Below are positions 1 to 6,024 of a stretch of DNA of 12,515 nucleotides, in pieces. A model generated the notes under the pieces. That model ran no database searches. It saw only the letters and a program-made list of their open reading frames with translations, and had not been told where the DNA came from. Source of the DNA: Bacillota bacterium (GTDB lineage: Bacteria; Bacillota; Clostridia; Oscillospirales; Oscillospiraceae); contig JAEWML010000031.1 of NCBI GenBank assembly GCA_023393155.1, positions 1-12,515 on the forward strand, read 5' to 3'. The translations under genes and the position numbers were made by a program. How positions within the stretch are numbered: the first letter of the stretch is position 1; every line of letters begins with the position of its first letter.

Positions 1-157
1 CGAGCAGCAAAAGCCTTGGCGGGATTATATTGTAATTTACCAGATCAAGCAATGCTCTTTCCGCGTCAAGGGACAGGCTGAATTGTGTCTGTGATATAGG
101 TTCGCCTGTCTCTCCATCGTAAATGAAGATTTCTGGATTTGTTATGTTTGAAAACAT
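1..157 (-). CDS. hypothetical protein, N-terminal part, cut by the window edge
   Basis: An open frame on the minus strand starts at ATG 157-155 and runs off the left edge without a stop, giving 52 residues that begin MFSNITNPEIFIYDGETGEP. A G-rich stretch (GGCGGGGGTAGAG) lies directly before this ATG and may act as a weak ribosome site. A second in-frame ATG eight codons upstream (183-181) has no visible ribosome site, so the inner start is preferred. The visible part is acidic, has no signal peptide or membrane segment, and I do not recognise the family. It could be an accessory or mobile-element gene, given the neighbouring remnants. The codon pattern looks coding, but the call rests on a short stretch. 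Confidence 0.4.
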   Translation of the reverse strand, partial: MFSNITNPEIFIYDGETGEPISQTQFSLSLDAERALLDLVNYNIIPPRLLLL

Positions 158-406
158 CTCTACCCCCGCCTTCCGCCCCATTATATTCAGGGCAACAGGC
201 TGAGGTGATGGCGGAACCCGCGAATCCAATATGCGGAAATCCACGATACCAAAATAACACAGATTTTGACTCTTATATGCAATCTTTTAATCCAGCAGTC
301 CATAGCAACTTGCAGCCAGCTTGATAGGGAAGTACACATATGGAAACACGGAAGATATCAACAGAATACTGCTTACGCTAATTGGATATCTAAAAACCAG
401 GCATCC
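158..406. other. intergenic, no supported gene
   Basis: About 250 bases between the 3' end of the 228-residue hypothetical gene and the start of the left-edge gene, both on the minus strand. Short open frames on both strands here have no ribosome site and no coding character. No convincing promoter or terminator was found. Confidence 0.4.
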
Positions 407-1093
407 TTAACGGTTTGTTTTGCCTTGCTGGTTCGTGTTGAGTTTTTGATAAAGCTCGTAGGACTCATAGATGTCTACTCTCAAAGAAGCGGATTGTTTC
501 TTTATAGGAAAGTCGTCTTCGTCATAAGTTCTACGACTCCTGAAGGTATAGGACGCCCTGCAATATCCCTCAGGAAGTTGCACGTCCCCCCTATAGGACA
601 CCCTGCTATATCCCTCAGGTAATTCCACAGCCTTCCCAAAGAAATCTTTTGGAATTTCTTTTTCTAGGAACGCCTGATAAACCTCCTCTTCATTCTCGAA
701 ACCACCGTAAAGCAGCGTGGCAAACACGATTTGCTGCTTCCAGTCCTCCCACACAATTTGCTCCGAATCAATACTCTGATCAAATATTGTAAATAACATC
801 CGTTCGCCTTTATAATTTGAAGAGGAAATATCCGCGAGAAACGCGCTATTGTTGGTGCCGTCATACGTTTCCGTTGGGCTGCGAACTACATAATGTATAT
901 GTCCTTTTCTATACGATTCCGTTTCTGATTCGGAAATAACCCCCGGCAGCCCGGTTTTTTCCAGCGTAGCAGTAACCACTTCCTCCTCTAATGGAAAAGT
1001 AGTTTGAAACCGTTCGTCTTTTTTAGAGCCGGTCAGCGAAAAGAGTACGCCAAGCACGCAAACCGCAAGAAATACATATATCAATCGCTTCAA
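407..1093 (-). CDS. membrane-anchored or secreted hypothetical protein with internal tandem repeat
   Basis: A protein of 228 residues starting at TTG (1093-1091), preceded by GAGGTGG at good spacing. Residues 2-5 are basic (KRLI) and are followed by a hydrophobic stretch to about residue 21, ending SLTGSKKDE. This is a signal peptide or N-terminal membrane anchor. No proper lipobox is seen, since the only early Cys (residue 12) sits inside the hydrophobic core. The remainder is hydrophilic and acidic, so it probably lies outside the membrane. Near the C-terminus the unit LPEGYSRVSYRGDVQ is followed at once by LPEGYCRASYTFRSR, which corresponds to a 45-base tandem duplication. I do not recognise the family and assign no function. 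It stands alone: the next gene upstream on this strand is the toxin gene, about 190 bases away. Confidence 0.6.
   Translation of the reverse strand: MKRLIYVFLAVCVLGVLFSLTGSKKDERFQTTFPLEEEVVTATLEKTGLPGVISESETESYRKGHIHYVVRSPTETYDGTNNSAFLADISSSNYKGERMLFTIFDQSIDSEQIVWEDWKQQIVFATLLYGGFENEEEVYQAFLEKEIPKDFFGKAVELPEGYSRVSYRGDVQLPEGYCRASYTFRSRRTYDEDDFPIKKQSASLRVDIYESYELYQKLNTNQQGKTNR
547..636 (-). repeat. 45-base imperfect tandem duplication inside a coding region
   Basis: Two adjacent 45-base units begin with tataggac at 547 and 592 on the + strand. Both read through atatccctcagg, and they diverge towards their ends. They encode the two LPEGY(S/C)R(V/A)SY units of the 228-residue hypothetical protein and keep the reading frame. 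Confidence 0.75.
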
Positions 1094-1119
1094 ACAACCA
1101 CCTCACAATCATCTTCATT

Positions 1120-1310
1120 TTTAGCCGCGAGCAAAACCTGATGAACATAGTGCAATCAATAGATCGCATAGATGCCCGCGCCAATGCTCTGGTGGTAACC
1201 GATGAACAGGCCCCTAAAGCATTGCCTCCGCGCGTGCCGAATTGCGCAGCTACCTGCTAAACCAAGGCCATTTGCCCTATCATCCTTTGCAAATCTCGCT
1301 CCGGTGTCCA
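1120..1310 (+). pseudogene. possible degenerate coding remnant, unknown family
   Basis: On the + strand one frame reads NLMNIVQSIDRIDARANALV and continues VTDEQA, then loses its protein-like character at about 1210 and stops at 1256-1258. From about 1222 another frame reads RAELRSYLLNQGHLPYHPLQ. Both stretches look like real helix-rich protein, and they would be joined by a frameshift at about 1210-1225. There is no start codon with a ribosome site, and the second stretch overlaps the 3' end of the toxin gene on the other strand. I cannot name the family. This is a low-confidence reading of a decayed gene, possibly from a mobile element. Confidence 0.25.
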
Positions 1311-1549
1311 ATGCTCAACACCAAAACAATGATCTTCTCATCCTGTATTTCTGCAAGTATGCGGTAATCACCCACTCTGTACCGCCACTGGCTGCCGCTG
1401 TCTGCTGTAAGACCTTGCCCGTGCCGGCGCGGGTCCGCGCATCCCTCTAGGTTCTTTCTCAGCCACCCGATGATAAGGGCTGTTATGTGCTTATCCAGCT
1501 TCTTTAATTGCTTAAATGCCTCTTCGGACAGCTCAATATGAAAACTCAT
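1280..1549 (-). CDS. relE: RelE/ParE-family toxin
   Basis: A small basic protein of 89 residues, the usual size for RelE toxins, which cleave mRNA in the ribosomal A site. The N-terminal helices (LSEEAFKQLKKLDKHITALI) and the C-terminal strand block WRYRVGDYRILAEI...IIVLVLSIGHRSEICKG are the RelE fold. Its Arg residues lie in the WRYRVGDYRI and IGHR elements. The ATG (1549-1547) overlaps the antitoxin stop in ATGA, so the two are translationally coupled. One oddity is that family members usually end with Glu-(Ile/Val)-Tyr, where the Tyr is part of the catalytic set, while this one has Glu-Ile-Cys (codon TGC). The toxin may therefore be weakened or inactive. Family assignment is firm; activity is not. 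Confidence 0.88.
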   Translation of the reverse strand: MSFHIELSEEAFKQLKKLDKHITALIIGWLRKNLEGCADPRRHGQGLTADSGSQWRYRVGDYRILAEIQDEKIIVLVLSIGHRSEICKG

Positions 1550-1767
1550 TGCAAGCCCAGCTCCCTTTCCGCTTCATCAAGCGAATAAGTCGCCGGGTTT
1601 GCTTTGTATGCTGACATTGCTTTTTCATAGGCTTTCAAGTCGTATTCATCCTCGATACGCTCAAGGACAGACTGCCGCACAAGCTCGGAAATGGTGATAC
1701 CGTTCATTTCAGCGTATTTCTTGAAAAGTATGGAATCCGCGTCATTCAGCCTCAAGGAAATAGTCAT
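1546..1767 (-). CDS. relB: RelB-like / DUF6290-type ribbon-helix-helix antitoxin
   Basis: A 73-residue acidic protein. The N-terminus MTISLRLNDADSILFKKYAE, followed by MNGITISELVRQSVLERIED, is a ribbon-helix-helix DNA-binding domain: a strand with alternating residues, then two helices. The C-terminal part (about residues 45-73) is the flexible toxin-binding tail. The start at 1767-1765 is preferred over upstream in-frame starts because AAGGGGGCGAGAAG precedes it and a consensus promoter lies just upstream. Antitoxin first, then toxin with a 4-base overlap, is the standard type II order. The antitoxin probably binds the palindromes at its own promoter, repressing the operon alone or together with the toxin. 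Confidence 0.85.
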   Translation of the reverse strand: MTISLRLNDADSILFKKYAEMNGITISELVRQSVLERIEDEYDLKAYEKAMSAYKANPATYSLDEAERELGLQ

Positions 1768-1788
1768 CTTCTCGCCCCCTTCCTTGTT

Positions 1789-1810
1789 GTAATACATTGT
1801 ATTACGTAAT
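1789..1810. promoter_or_regulatory. palindromic operator overlapping the TA promoter
   Basis: The sequence GTAATACA-T-TGTATTAC (1789-1805) is a perfect 8-base inverted repeat, and ATTACGTAAT (1801-1810) is a second overlapping palindrome. Together they cover the -10 element and the start-site side of the promoter. This is where a ribbon-helix-helix antitoxin would be expected to bind for autorepression. The palindromes are seen; the binding is inferred. Confidence 0.6.
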
Positions 1811-1824
1811 ATGCTGCCTGTCAA
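1796..1824 (-). promoter_or_regulatory. sigma-A promoter of the toxin-antitoxin operon
   Basis: On the minus strand a perfect -35 TTGACA (1824-1819) is followed by a 17-base spacer and a -10 TACAAT (1801-1796). It lies about 30 bases upstream of the antitoxin ATG and points at it. Confidence 0.8.
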
Positions 1825-1931
1825 TAGTGTTTCCATTGGTTCACTAAATAGAAACTTATCCGAACACATACGGTTTATTTTTGTAAACGGCCTTTTCGGC
1901 TGTGTGATAAGCCGCGAGTAACGGATACGCC

Positions 1932-1965
1932 AAAACCACTCGCCCTACAAAAGGCGAGTGGTTTT
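1932..1965 (-). terminator. hairpin terminator downstream of feoB
   Basis: A perfect 13-base stem, AAAACCACTCGCC paired with GGCGAGTGGTTTT, has an 8-base loop and lies about 85 bases past the feoB stop. In either direction the stem ends in TTTT, so it could act both ways. The genes around it make feoB the likely user. Confidence 0.7.
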
Positions 1966-2047
1966 CTATATCCTTTTTTATTCTTATAAGTTGGCCTTCT
2001 TCTGCAAAACGGGCGTGTTTAGCAGCAGTATACGTTAGCAGAACCAA

Positions 2048-4192
2048 TTACCATATCATATGGGCCACCGTGGCAAACAAAATGCAAGAGACGATGCCAA
2101 CGGATGTTGGAATTGCAGCGGCCAGCGCCGTCCATTTCCAGCTTCCCGTTTCTTTTTTTATAGTCAGCAGAGTGGTGGAACAGGGCCAGTGTAAGAGAGA
2201 AAATAGCATTGTACTAATTGCTGTAACCCAGGTCCAGCCGTTTAATACAAACAGTTCTTTCATTTGAGCGAGGCTGTCAAGCTCCAGAATACTGCCCTGT
2301 GCCATATAGGCCATTATAATAATGGGAATGACAATTTCATTAGCGGGAAAGCCCAGAATAAAAGCAATTAGAATCACACCGTCCAGTCCCATCAATCGCG
2401 CAAGGGGATCTAAAAAAGAGGCGCAGTGATTCAGTACACTGGCGTCGCCGATTGAAATGTTTGCCATAAGCCAGATAACCAGTCCCGCAGGAGCCGCGAC
2501 GCAAATGGCTCGGCCCAGCACAAACAGCGTCCGATCAAAGATGGAGCGGACAATTACCTTCCCAATCTGCGGCTTACGGTATGGAGGAAGCTCCAGAGTA
2601 AAGGAGGACGGAACCCCCTTGAGCAGTGTTTTGGAAAGAAGCTTGGTAACCGCAAAGGTAACTCCAACCCCGAGTACAATCACCGCCGTCAGCAGTACGG
2701 CGGAAAGCAAGGAGGAAAACACTCCGCCAGCGGTTCCCACAAAAAACATGGTGAGAATAGCGATCAGCGTGGGAAAGCGACCGTTGCAGGGGACAAAGTT
2801 GTTTGTCAGAATGGCCAGCAGCCGCTCCCGGGGGGAGTCAATGATCCGGCACCCGATGATCCCCGCAGCGTTGCATCCAAAGCCCATGCACATGCAAAGT
2901 GCTTGCTTCCCGCAGGCACAGCAGCGTTTAAAGGGCTTATCAAGGTTGTAGGCTACGCGAGGGAGATAGCCTGCATCTTCCAGCAAGGTAAATAGTGGAA
3001 AGAAAATGGCCATTGGCGGCAGCATGACGGATACGACCCAAGCCAAAACCCGGTAAACACCAAGGATAAGAATTCCGTGAAGCCAATCGGGTGCATGGAT
3101 GTATTGGAAAAAGTTCGTGAGCCGATCCTGTACCCAGAACAGGCCGTTTGATAGGAGTTGCGAAGGATAATTCGCACCCGTAATGGTTAACCAGAACACC
3201 AATGCCAACAGGACTAACATCACTGGATATCCGGTGAGCTTGCTGGTAAGAATTTTATCCAATCTACGGTCTGAGGCAGCATAATTAGTCTTTTCATATG
3301 TAATAGCGTCTCGGCATACATCCTCCGCGTTTTTTACCAAGGCAGAAACGATTAAGTCCTTCAAACGATCCGTGTCAATCCCTTGCTCGTTTAGCTGCAT
3401 TTTAGCCAGAATAATCGCATCTTTTAATTCCTCATCCTGCAGAAACTCTTCTCCGAGATAAGCGTTGATTTCCCGGATAAGAGATTCGTCCTGATCCAGA
3501 AGCTTTAAACTAAGCCACCTGCTGTTCAGTTTTCCACCGGATTTCCGCATCAGAATCAGTTGAATCTTGGAAATTGCGGCTTCTACGGCTTCCGGATAGC
3601 GTACAGACAGAGGCGCTGTTTGACTGGCCCCATCTGTGACGCGGTCAACCGCTCCCATTAGGCCGGACAGGCTTTTCTTTTTTCTTGCGACAGCTCCGAC
3701 GACCGGCACACCCAATCTTTTTGCAATCAGGGGCAGATCGATGTGGATATTTTTTCGCTTTGCTTCATCCATCAGATTGACACAGACGACGACCTTGGAC
3801 GAAATTTCAAGCGTTTGTAAAACAAGGTTGAGGTTGCGCTCCAGGCATGTGGCGTCGCAGACCACGACCACCGCGTCCGGATCTCCAAAACAGATAAAGT
3901 TACGCGCAACCTCCTCCTCGGCGGAATGAGCCATTAAAGAATAAGTACCGGGAATATCCACCATGACGTAGGATTTCGTTTTCGTTTTGCAATAACCCTG
4001 TGCATTCGTGACGGTCTTTCCGGGCCAATTGCCGGTGTGTTGGTTCATGCCAGTCAGTCCGTTGAAGACAGTGCTTTTCCCCACGTTTGGATTTCCGGCA
4101 AGAGCAACGACCTTGTCGTTTGGTGCTTGCTTTTGAATAACCAATCCCGAATCAACAGCTTTAATTCCAATGGAACTGTTTGTAAGGCCCAT
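2048..4192 (-). CDS. feoB: ferrous iron transport protein B
   Basis: A 714-residue inner-membrane Fe(II) transporter with an N-terminal G-protein domain. GTPase motifs are intact: G1 GNPNVGKST (33-41), the G2 Thr in WPGKT (about 60), G3 DIPG (79-82), G4 NLMD (139-142), and a G5-like VARKK (about 168). A helical insertion domain follows to about residue 310. The membrane core then carries the conserved MGFGCNAAG and NNFVPCNGRFP segments and ends with the LHWPCSTTLLTIKKETGSWKW block. A Cys-rich patch (CCACGKQALCMC) lies just before the MGFGC motif. The ATG at 4192-4190 has GGAGG upstream. It follows feoA by 15 bases in the same transcript, and length and motifs are complete. FeoB proteins mainly take up Fe(II); some relatives have been linked to Mn(II), so metal specificity is open here. 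Confidence 0.97.
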   Translation of the reverse strand: MGLTNSSIGIKAVDSGLVIQKQAPNDKVVALAGNPNVGKSTVFNGLTGMNQHTGNWPGKTVTNAQGYCKTKTKSYVMVDIPGTYSLMAHSAEEEVARNFICFGDPDAVVVVCDATCLERNLNLVLQTLEISSKVVVCVNLMDEAKRKNIHIDLPLIAKRLGVPVVGAVARKKKSLSGLMGAVDRVTDGASQTAPLSVRYPEAVEAAISKIQLILMRKSGGKLNSRWLSLKLLDQDESLIREINAYLGEEFLQDEELKDAIILAKMQLNEQGIDTDRLKDLIVSALVKNAEDVCRDAITYEKTNYAASDRRLDKILTSKLTGYPVMLVLLALVFWLTITGANYPSQLLSNGLFWVQDRLTNFFQYIHAPDWLHGILILGVYRVLAWVVSVMLPPMAIFFPLFTLLEDAGYLPRVAYNLDKPFKRCCACGKQALCMCMGFGCNAAGIIGCRIIDSPRERLLAILTNNFVPCNGRFPTLIAILTMFFVGTAGGVFSSLLSAVLLTAVIVLGVGVTFAVTKLLSKTLLKGVPSSFTLELPPYRKPQIGKVIVRSIFDRTLFVLGRAICVAAPAGLVIWLMANISIGDASVLNHCASFLDPLARLMGLDGVILIAFILGFPANEIVIPIIIMAYMAQGSILELDSLAQMKELFVLNGWTWVTAISTMLFSLLHWPCSTTLLTIKKETGSWKWTALAAAIPTSVGIVSCILFATVAHMIW

Positions 4193-4207
4193 TCCTATTC
4201 CTCCAAA

Positions 4208-4444
4208 TTATAATGCGTGGATTAAGATATTTCGGCAATCCTCGGAACGAATTGCGATCACGGCCCCTCGGATCAAAAAAGCTGCGGGGTCACCGCCCGG
4301 ACTTCTGCCCAGACATTCCACATCCGTATTTTCAATCAGCCCAATATCCAATAGGCGTCGCCGCATGCTTCCTGTGGATTGCAGCGCGCTGACGGTAGCA
4401 TGCTGGCCGGGCTTTATATCATTCAAACAAATTTGATTATTCAT
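4208..4444 (-). CDS. feoA: ferrous iron transport protein A
   Basis: A 78-residue cytoplasmic protein of the FeoA SH3-like fold, needed for full FeoB activity. It shows the family pattern: a short strand (LNDIKPGQHATVSAL), then the signature SMRRRLLDIGL at about residues 26-36, then a strand-rich part with GRSPGGDPAAFLIRGAVIAIR. The start at ATG 4444-4442 has AAGGGTG eight bases upstream and gives the usual family length; a longer in-frame start would reach into the regulatory region. It is the first gene of the feoAB operon and is divergent from the MntR-like regulator. Confidence 0.93.
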   Translation of the reverse strand: MNNQICLNDIKPGQHATVSALQSTGSMRRRLLDIGLIENTDVECLGRSPGGDPAAFLIRGAVIAIRSEDCRNILIHAL

Positions 4445-4464
4445 AACCGATACACCCTTCGAAT

Positions 4465-4492
4465 AATTTAGGATAAGGAAACTTTCTATCAA
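4465..4492 (-). promoter_or_regulatory. candidate feoAB promoter with metal-regulator-like operator in its spacer
   Basis: On the minus strand TTGATA (4492-4487), a 16-base spacer and TAAATT (4470-4465) make a modest sigma-A promoter ahead of feoA. The + strand sequence TTTAGGATAAGGAAAC (4467-4482) lies over the spacer and -10. Its TAAGGAAA half resembles MntR-type operator half-sites, and TTAGGATAAG resembles the left half of the DtxR box; both comparisons are from memory. A metal-loaded repressor bound here would block feoAB transcription. This is suggestive only. Confidence 0.35.
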
Positions 4493-4502
4493 TATGTTAT
4501 GC

Positions 4503-4527
4503 ACGGTACCGTAAATGGTTACCGGTA
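4503..4527. promoter_or_regulatory. paired palindromes between feoA and the regulator gene
   Basis: ACGGTACCGT (4503-4512) and TACCGGTA (4520-4527) are two perfect palindromes 7 bases apart, just upstream of the regulator ATG. They could be an autoregulatory operator. No known box is matched exactly. Confidence 0.3.
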
Positions 4528-4555
4528 TTTGCATAGGTATGAAGAGGTGCAAAAA

Positions 4556-4981
4556 ATGAATTATTCAGACGGATTTTATACCATGAAGGGGTATGCGCTC
4601 AATGCTGACGGCGAACTAACCAGCGCCATGGAGGATTATCTGGAAATGATTTCACGTCTGACACGGCAGAATGAATCCGTCCGGGTAAGCGATCTGTCTA
4701 AAATGCTGCATGTAAAAGCATCCTCCGTCACAAAAATGGTGCAGCAACTGGGGCAGTCTGGATTTATCCAGGCGGAAAAGTACGGAGATATTTATCTGAC
4801 GGACAAAGGGCGGGAGGCTGGCAATTATTTGCTTTATCGCCATGAAGTAATTCTCCGTTTTCTGTGCGCCTTAAATCATTCAGACAATGAATTGGAGCAG
4901 GTGGAGAAAATAGAGCATTTTCTTGACCGTACTACCGTGAAAAATCTGGAGCTTTTGACTGCGCACCTTACAGAAAAATGA
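4556..4981 (+). CDS. mntR: DtxR/MntR-family metal-dependent transcriptional regulator
   Basis: A 141-residue protein, the length of Bacillus MntR. A winged helix-turn-helix spans about residues 20-85 (VRVSDLSKMLHVKASSVTKM is the recognition region), followed by a helical dimerisation and metal-binding domain. Aligned by eye to Bacillus subtilis MntR, all six metal ligands are present: D27 and E30 in MEDYLE, H96 in YRHE, E117, E120 and H121 in VEKIEH. The Asp at the first position is the MntR type; DtxR has Met there. The start at 4556 has GAGGTG at good spacing, and an upstream in-frame ATG at 4499 would add 19 residues from the promoter region. It is divergent from feoAB and next to a dead CDF gene, so control of Fe/Mn balance is the likely job. 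It lacks the SH3 domain of DtxR. Confidence 0.88.
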   Translation: MNYSDGFYTMKGYALNADGELTSAMEDYLEMISRLTRQNESVRVSDLSKMLHVKASSVTKMVQQLGQSGFIQAEKYGDIYLTDKGREAGNYLLYRHEVILRFLCALNHSDNELEQVEKIEHFLDRTTVKNLELLTAHLTEK

Positions 4982-4984
4982 GTG

Positions 4985-5281
4985 CTATGCGGAAGGGTTG
5001 ACGTGTACCATGCAGTGCTTTACCTCGGAGACAGAATGTTCAACACTGTCATAGATTAAGTGCGCAACCTTATGAGACTATTCAAAGCTCATGCTGTGAT
5101 CCAGCGTGGCTTCCACATCCACATACAGTTTTGAGCCAAACTGGCAAGTTTTAATTAAATCCAGCGATAAAATATCGGGAACTTATAAAATAACATTTTG
5201 TATGCATTCCACAGCACTCCTATCTCCAGCGGCATCAATCATTCGTTTGCAAGCGTCAGCGCAGATATCATAGGCTGGCTC
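4985..5281 (-). pseudogene. decayed C-terminal third of a cation diffusion facilitator (CDF) transporter
   Basis: One continuous minus-strand frame reads EPAYDICADACKRMIDAAGD, then RSAVECIQNVIL, a TAA stop (5185-5183), VPDILSLDLIKTCQFGSKLY, VDVEATLDHSMSFE, a TAG stop (5080-5078), SHKVAHLIYDSVEHSVSEVK and HCMVHVNPSA, ending in TAG (4987-4985). The pattern FGSKLYVDVE and VKHCMVHVNP is the cytoplasmic dimerisation domain of CDF metal efflux proteins. The YDI...CKRMID stretch matches the end of the last membrane helix and the linker. The six-helix membrane part is missing; similarity ends near 5281. Two stops and the absent N-terminus make it non-functional. It converges on the MntR-like regulator, so it may once have been an Mn/Fe exporter of this metal locus. 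Confidence 0.85.
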
Positions 5282-5581
5282 GCCTCTCTCCCCCCGCTGC
5301 GGCGCCCCCCACTCACCACTCCGACTTTCTCTCTCAAAAAAAGGCGGACAGGGCATAGTTTTCCAAGGCGGTGCCGAGCTGGCGCCGCCTGCACTTGTTT
5401 AAGGACGATAAGGCCGATGCAGACGAAACAATAAATAACTATTTCGCAGAACTTCTCAACAAGTGAGCAAAATACCGTGTGCATTTTCATGTGCAAATTT
5501 TTAATTATTTCTTTGCATCCGGAATTCTAAAGCGAATAAACTAGAATCAATCAAAAATCGACAATCGGCTGCGGCTCTGAG
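5282..5581. other. gene-poor stretch between the CDF remnant and tRNA-Gln
   Basis: About 300 bases. It holds one short coding-like remnant (5374-5466, listed separately) and AT-rich sequence before the tRNA terminator. The open frames on either strand lack ribosome sites and sensible composition. No attachment-site copy of the tRNA 3' end was seen. Confidence 0.4.
5374..5466 (+). pseudogene. possible C-terminal remnant of an unknown protein
   Basis: A + strand frame reads RRLHLFKDDKADADETINNY followed by FAELLNK and a TGA stop (5464-5466). It has the charge pattern of a genuine helical C-terminus. The frame is open only from a TAG about 25 bases upstream of the listed start and has no start codon or ribosome site. 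The family is not recognised. It could be debris of a mobile-element gene, but a chance open frame cannot be excluded. Confidence 0.25.
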
Positions 5582-5582
5582 C

Positions 5583-5620
5583 AAAAATAAAAGAAGCCCT
5601 GATTTCTCAGGACTTCTTTT
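5583..5620 (-). terminator. intrinsic terminator of tRNA-Gln
   Basis: On the minus strand AAAAGAAGTCCTGA pairs with TCAGGGCTTCTTTT over 14 positions (one G-U), closed by a GAAA tetraloop and followed by a TTTTATTTTTG tail. It starts two bases after the CCA end of the tRNA. Confidence 0.85.
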
Positions 5621-5621
5621 A

Positions 5622-5695
5622 TGGCAGCGGGTGAAGGATTCGAACCCTCACAGACGGAGTCAGAGTCCGGCGTGCTACCATTACACAAACCCGCT
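5622..5695 (-). tRNA. tRNA-Gln (anticodon CTG)
   Basis: A 74-base minus-strand cloverleaf. The acceptor stem AGCGGGT pairs with ACCCGCT, followed by discriminator G and an encoded CCA. The D-arm has stem GTG/CAC. The anticodon loop CTCTGAC gives anticodon CTG (+ strand 5661-5663), which reads CAG codons. The T-arm is GAGGG-TTCGAAT-CCTTC. Four of the five anticodon-stem pairs are standard; the outermost looks like C-U. The G discriminator fits glutamine. It has its own promoter and terminator, so it is transcribed alone. Confidence 0.95.
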
Positions 5696-5740
5696 ATCTG
5701 CCGTCCGCAACGCAAGTGAGCTGTGCAGCGAACAGATATT

Positions 5741-5768
5741 ATTATACAAAAAATTCCGGAGTTGTCAA
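5741..5768 (-). promoter_or_regulatory. strong sigma-A promoter of tRNA-Gln
   Basis: On the minus strand both hexamers are perfect: TTGACA (5768-5763) and TATAAT (5746-5741), 16 bases apart. They lie about 45 bases upstream of the mature tRNA 5' end, typical of a stable-RNA promoter. Confidence 0.9.
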
Positions 5769-5833
5769 CCCTTTTTTTCAAAATATCTGGAATACTTTTT
5801 GCGCGCGTTCACACACTATCAAAGGGTGATTTT

Positions 5834-6013
5834 ATGAGCAAAAAACAGCGGCCCGACCGTTCTGTCAGGCACGCGCCCGCCCTGCGCCTGGAGCCGGAAA
5901 AACGGCTTTGCCCGGCCTTTGACCCGACGAGCATCGCGCTCTTCCCCGTGGGAAATCAAGCCGACATGGGCGTGCGGGTAGTGGACAATTTCTGCGAAGA
6001 ACACATTATGTAA
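5834..6013 (+). CDS. small hypothetical protein, 59 residues
   Basis: The ATG at 5834 is preceded by AAAGGGTGATTTT, a good ribosome site, and the frame runs 59 residues to TAA. The protein starts MSKKQRPDRSVRHAPALRLE and its C-terminal half contains FDPTSIALFPVGNQ and VRVVDNFCEEHIM. The N-terminal third is strongly basic and the end is acidic with a single late Cys. There is no signal peptide or membrane helix. It lies alone between the divergent tRNA promoter and a pair of hairpins, and its GC content matches the right-hand region. I do not recognise the family; the ribosome site and clean boundaries favour a real gene. Confidence 0.55.
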   Translation: MSKKQRPDRSVRHAPALRLEPEKRLCPAFDPTSIALFPVGNQADMGVRVVDNFCEEHIM

Positions 6014-6024
6014 TGCCTGCCAGC

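Noticed and set aside
1856..2047. 63-codon minus-strand open frame directly after feoB, a possible small feo gene
   Set aside because: It begins with TTG without a ribosome site, contains the feoB terminator hairpin, and looks nothing like FeoC or the Cys-rich FeoB-associated proteins.
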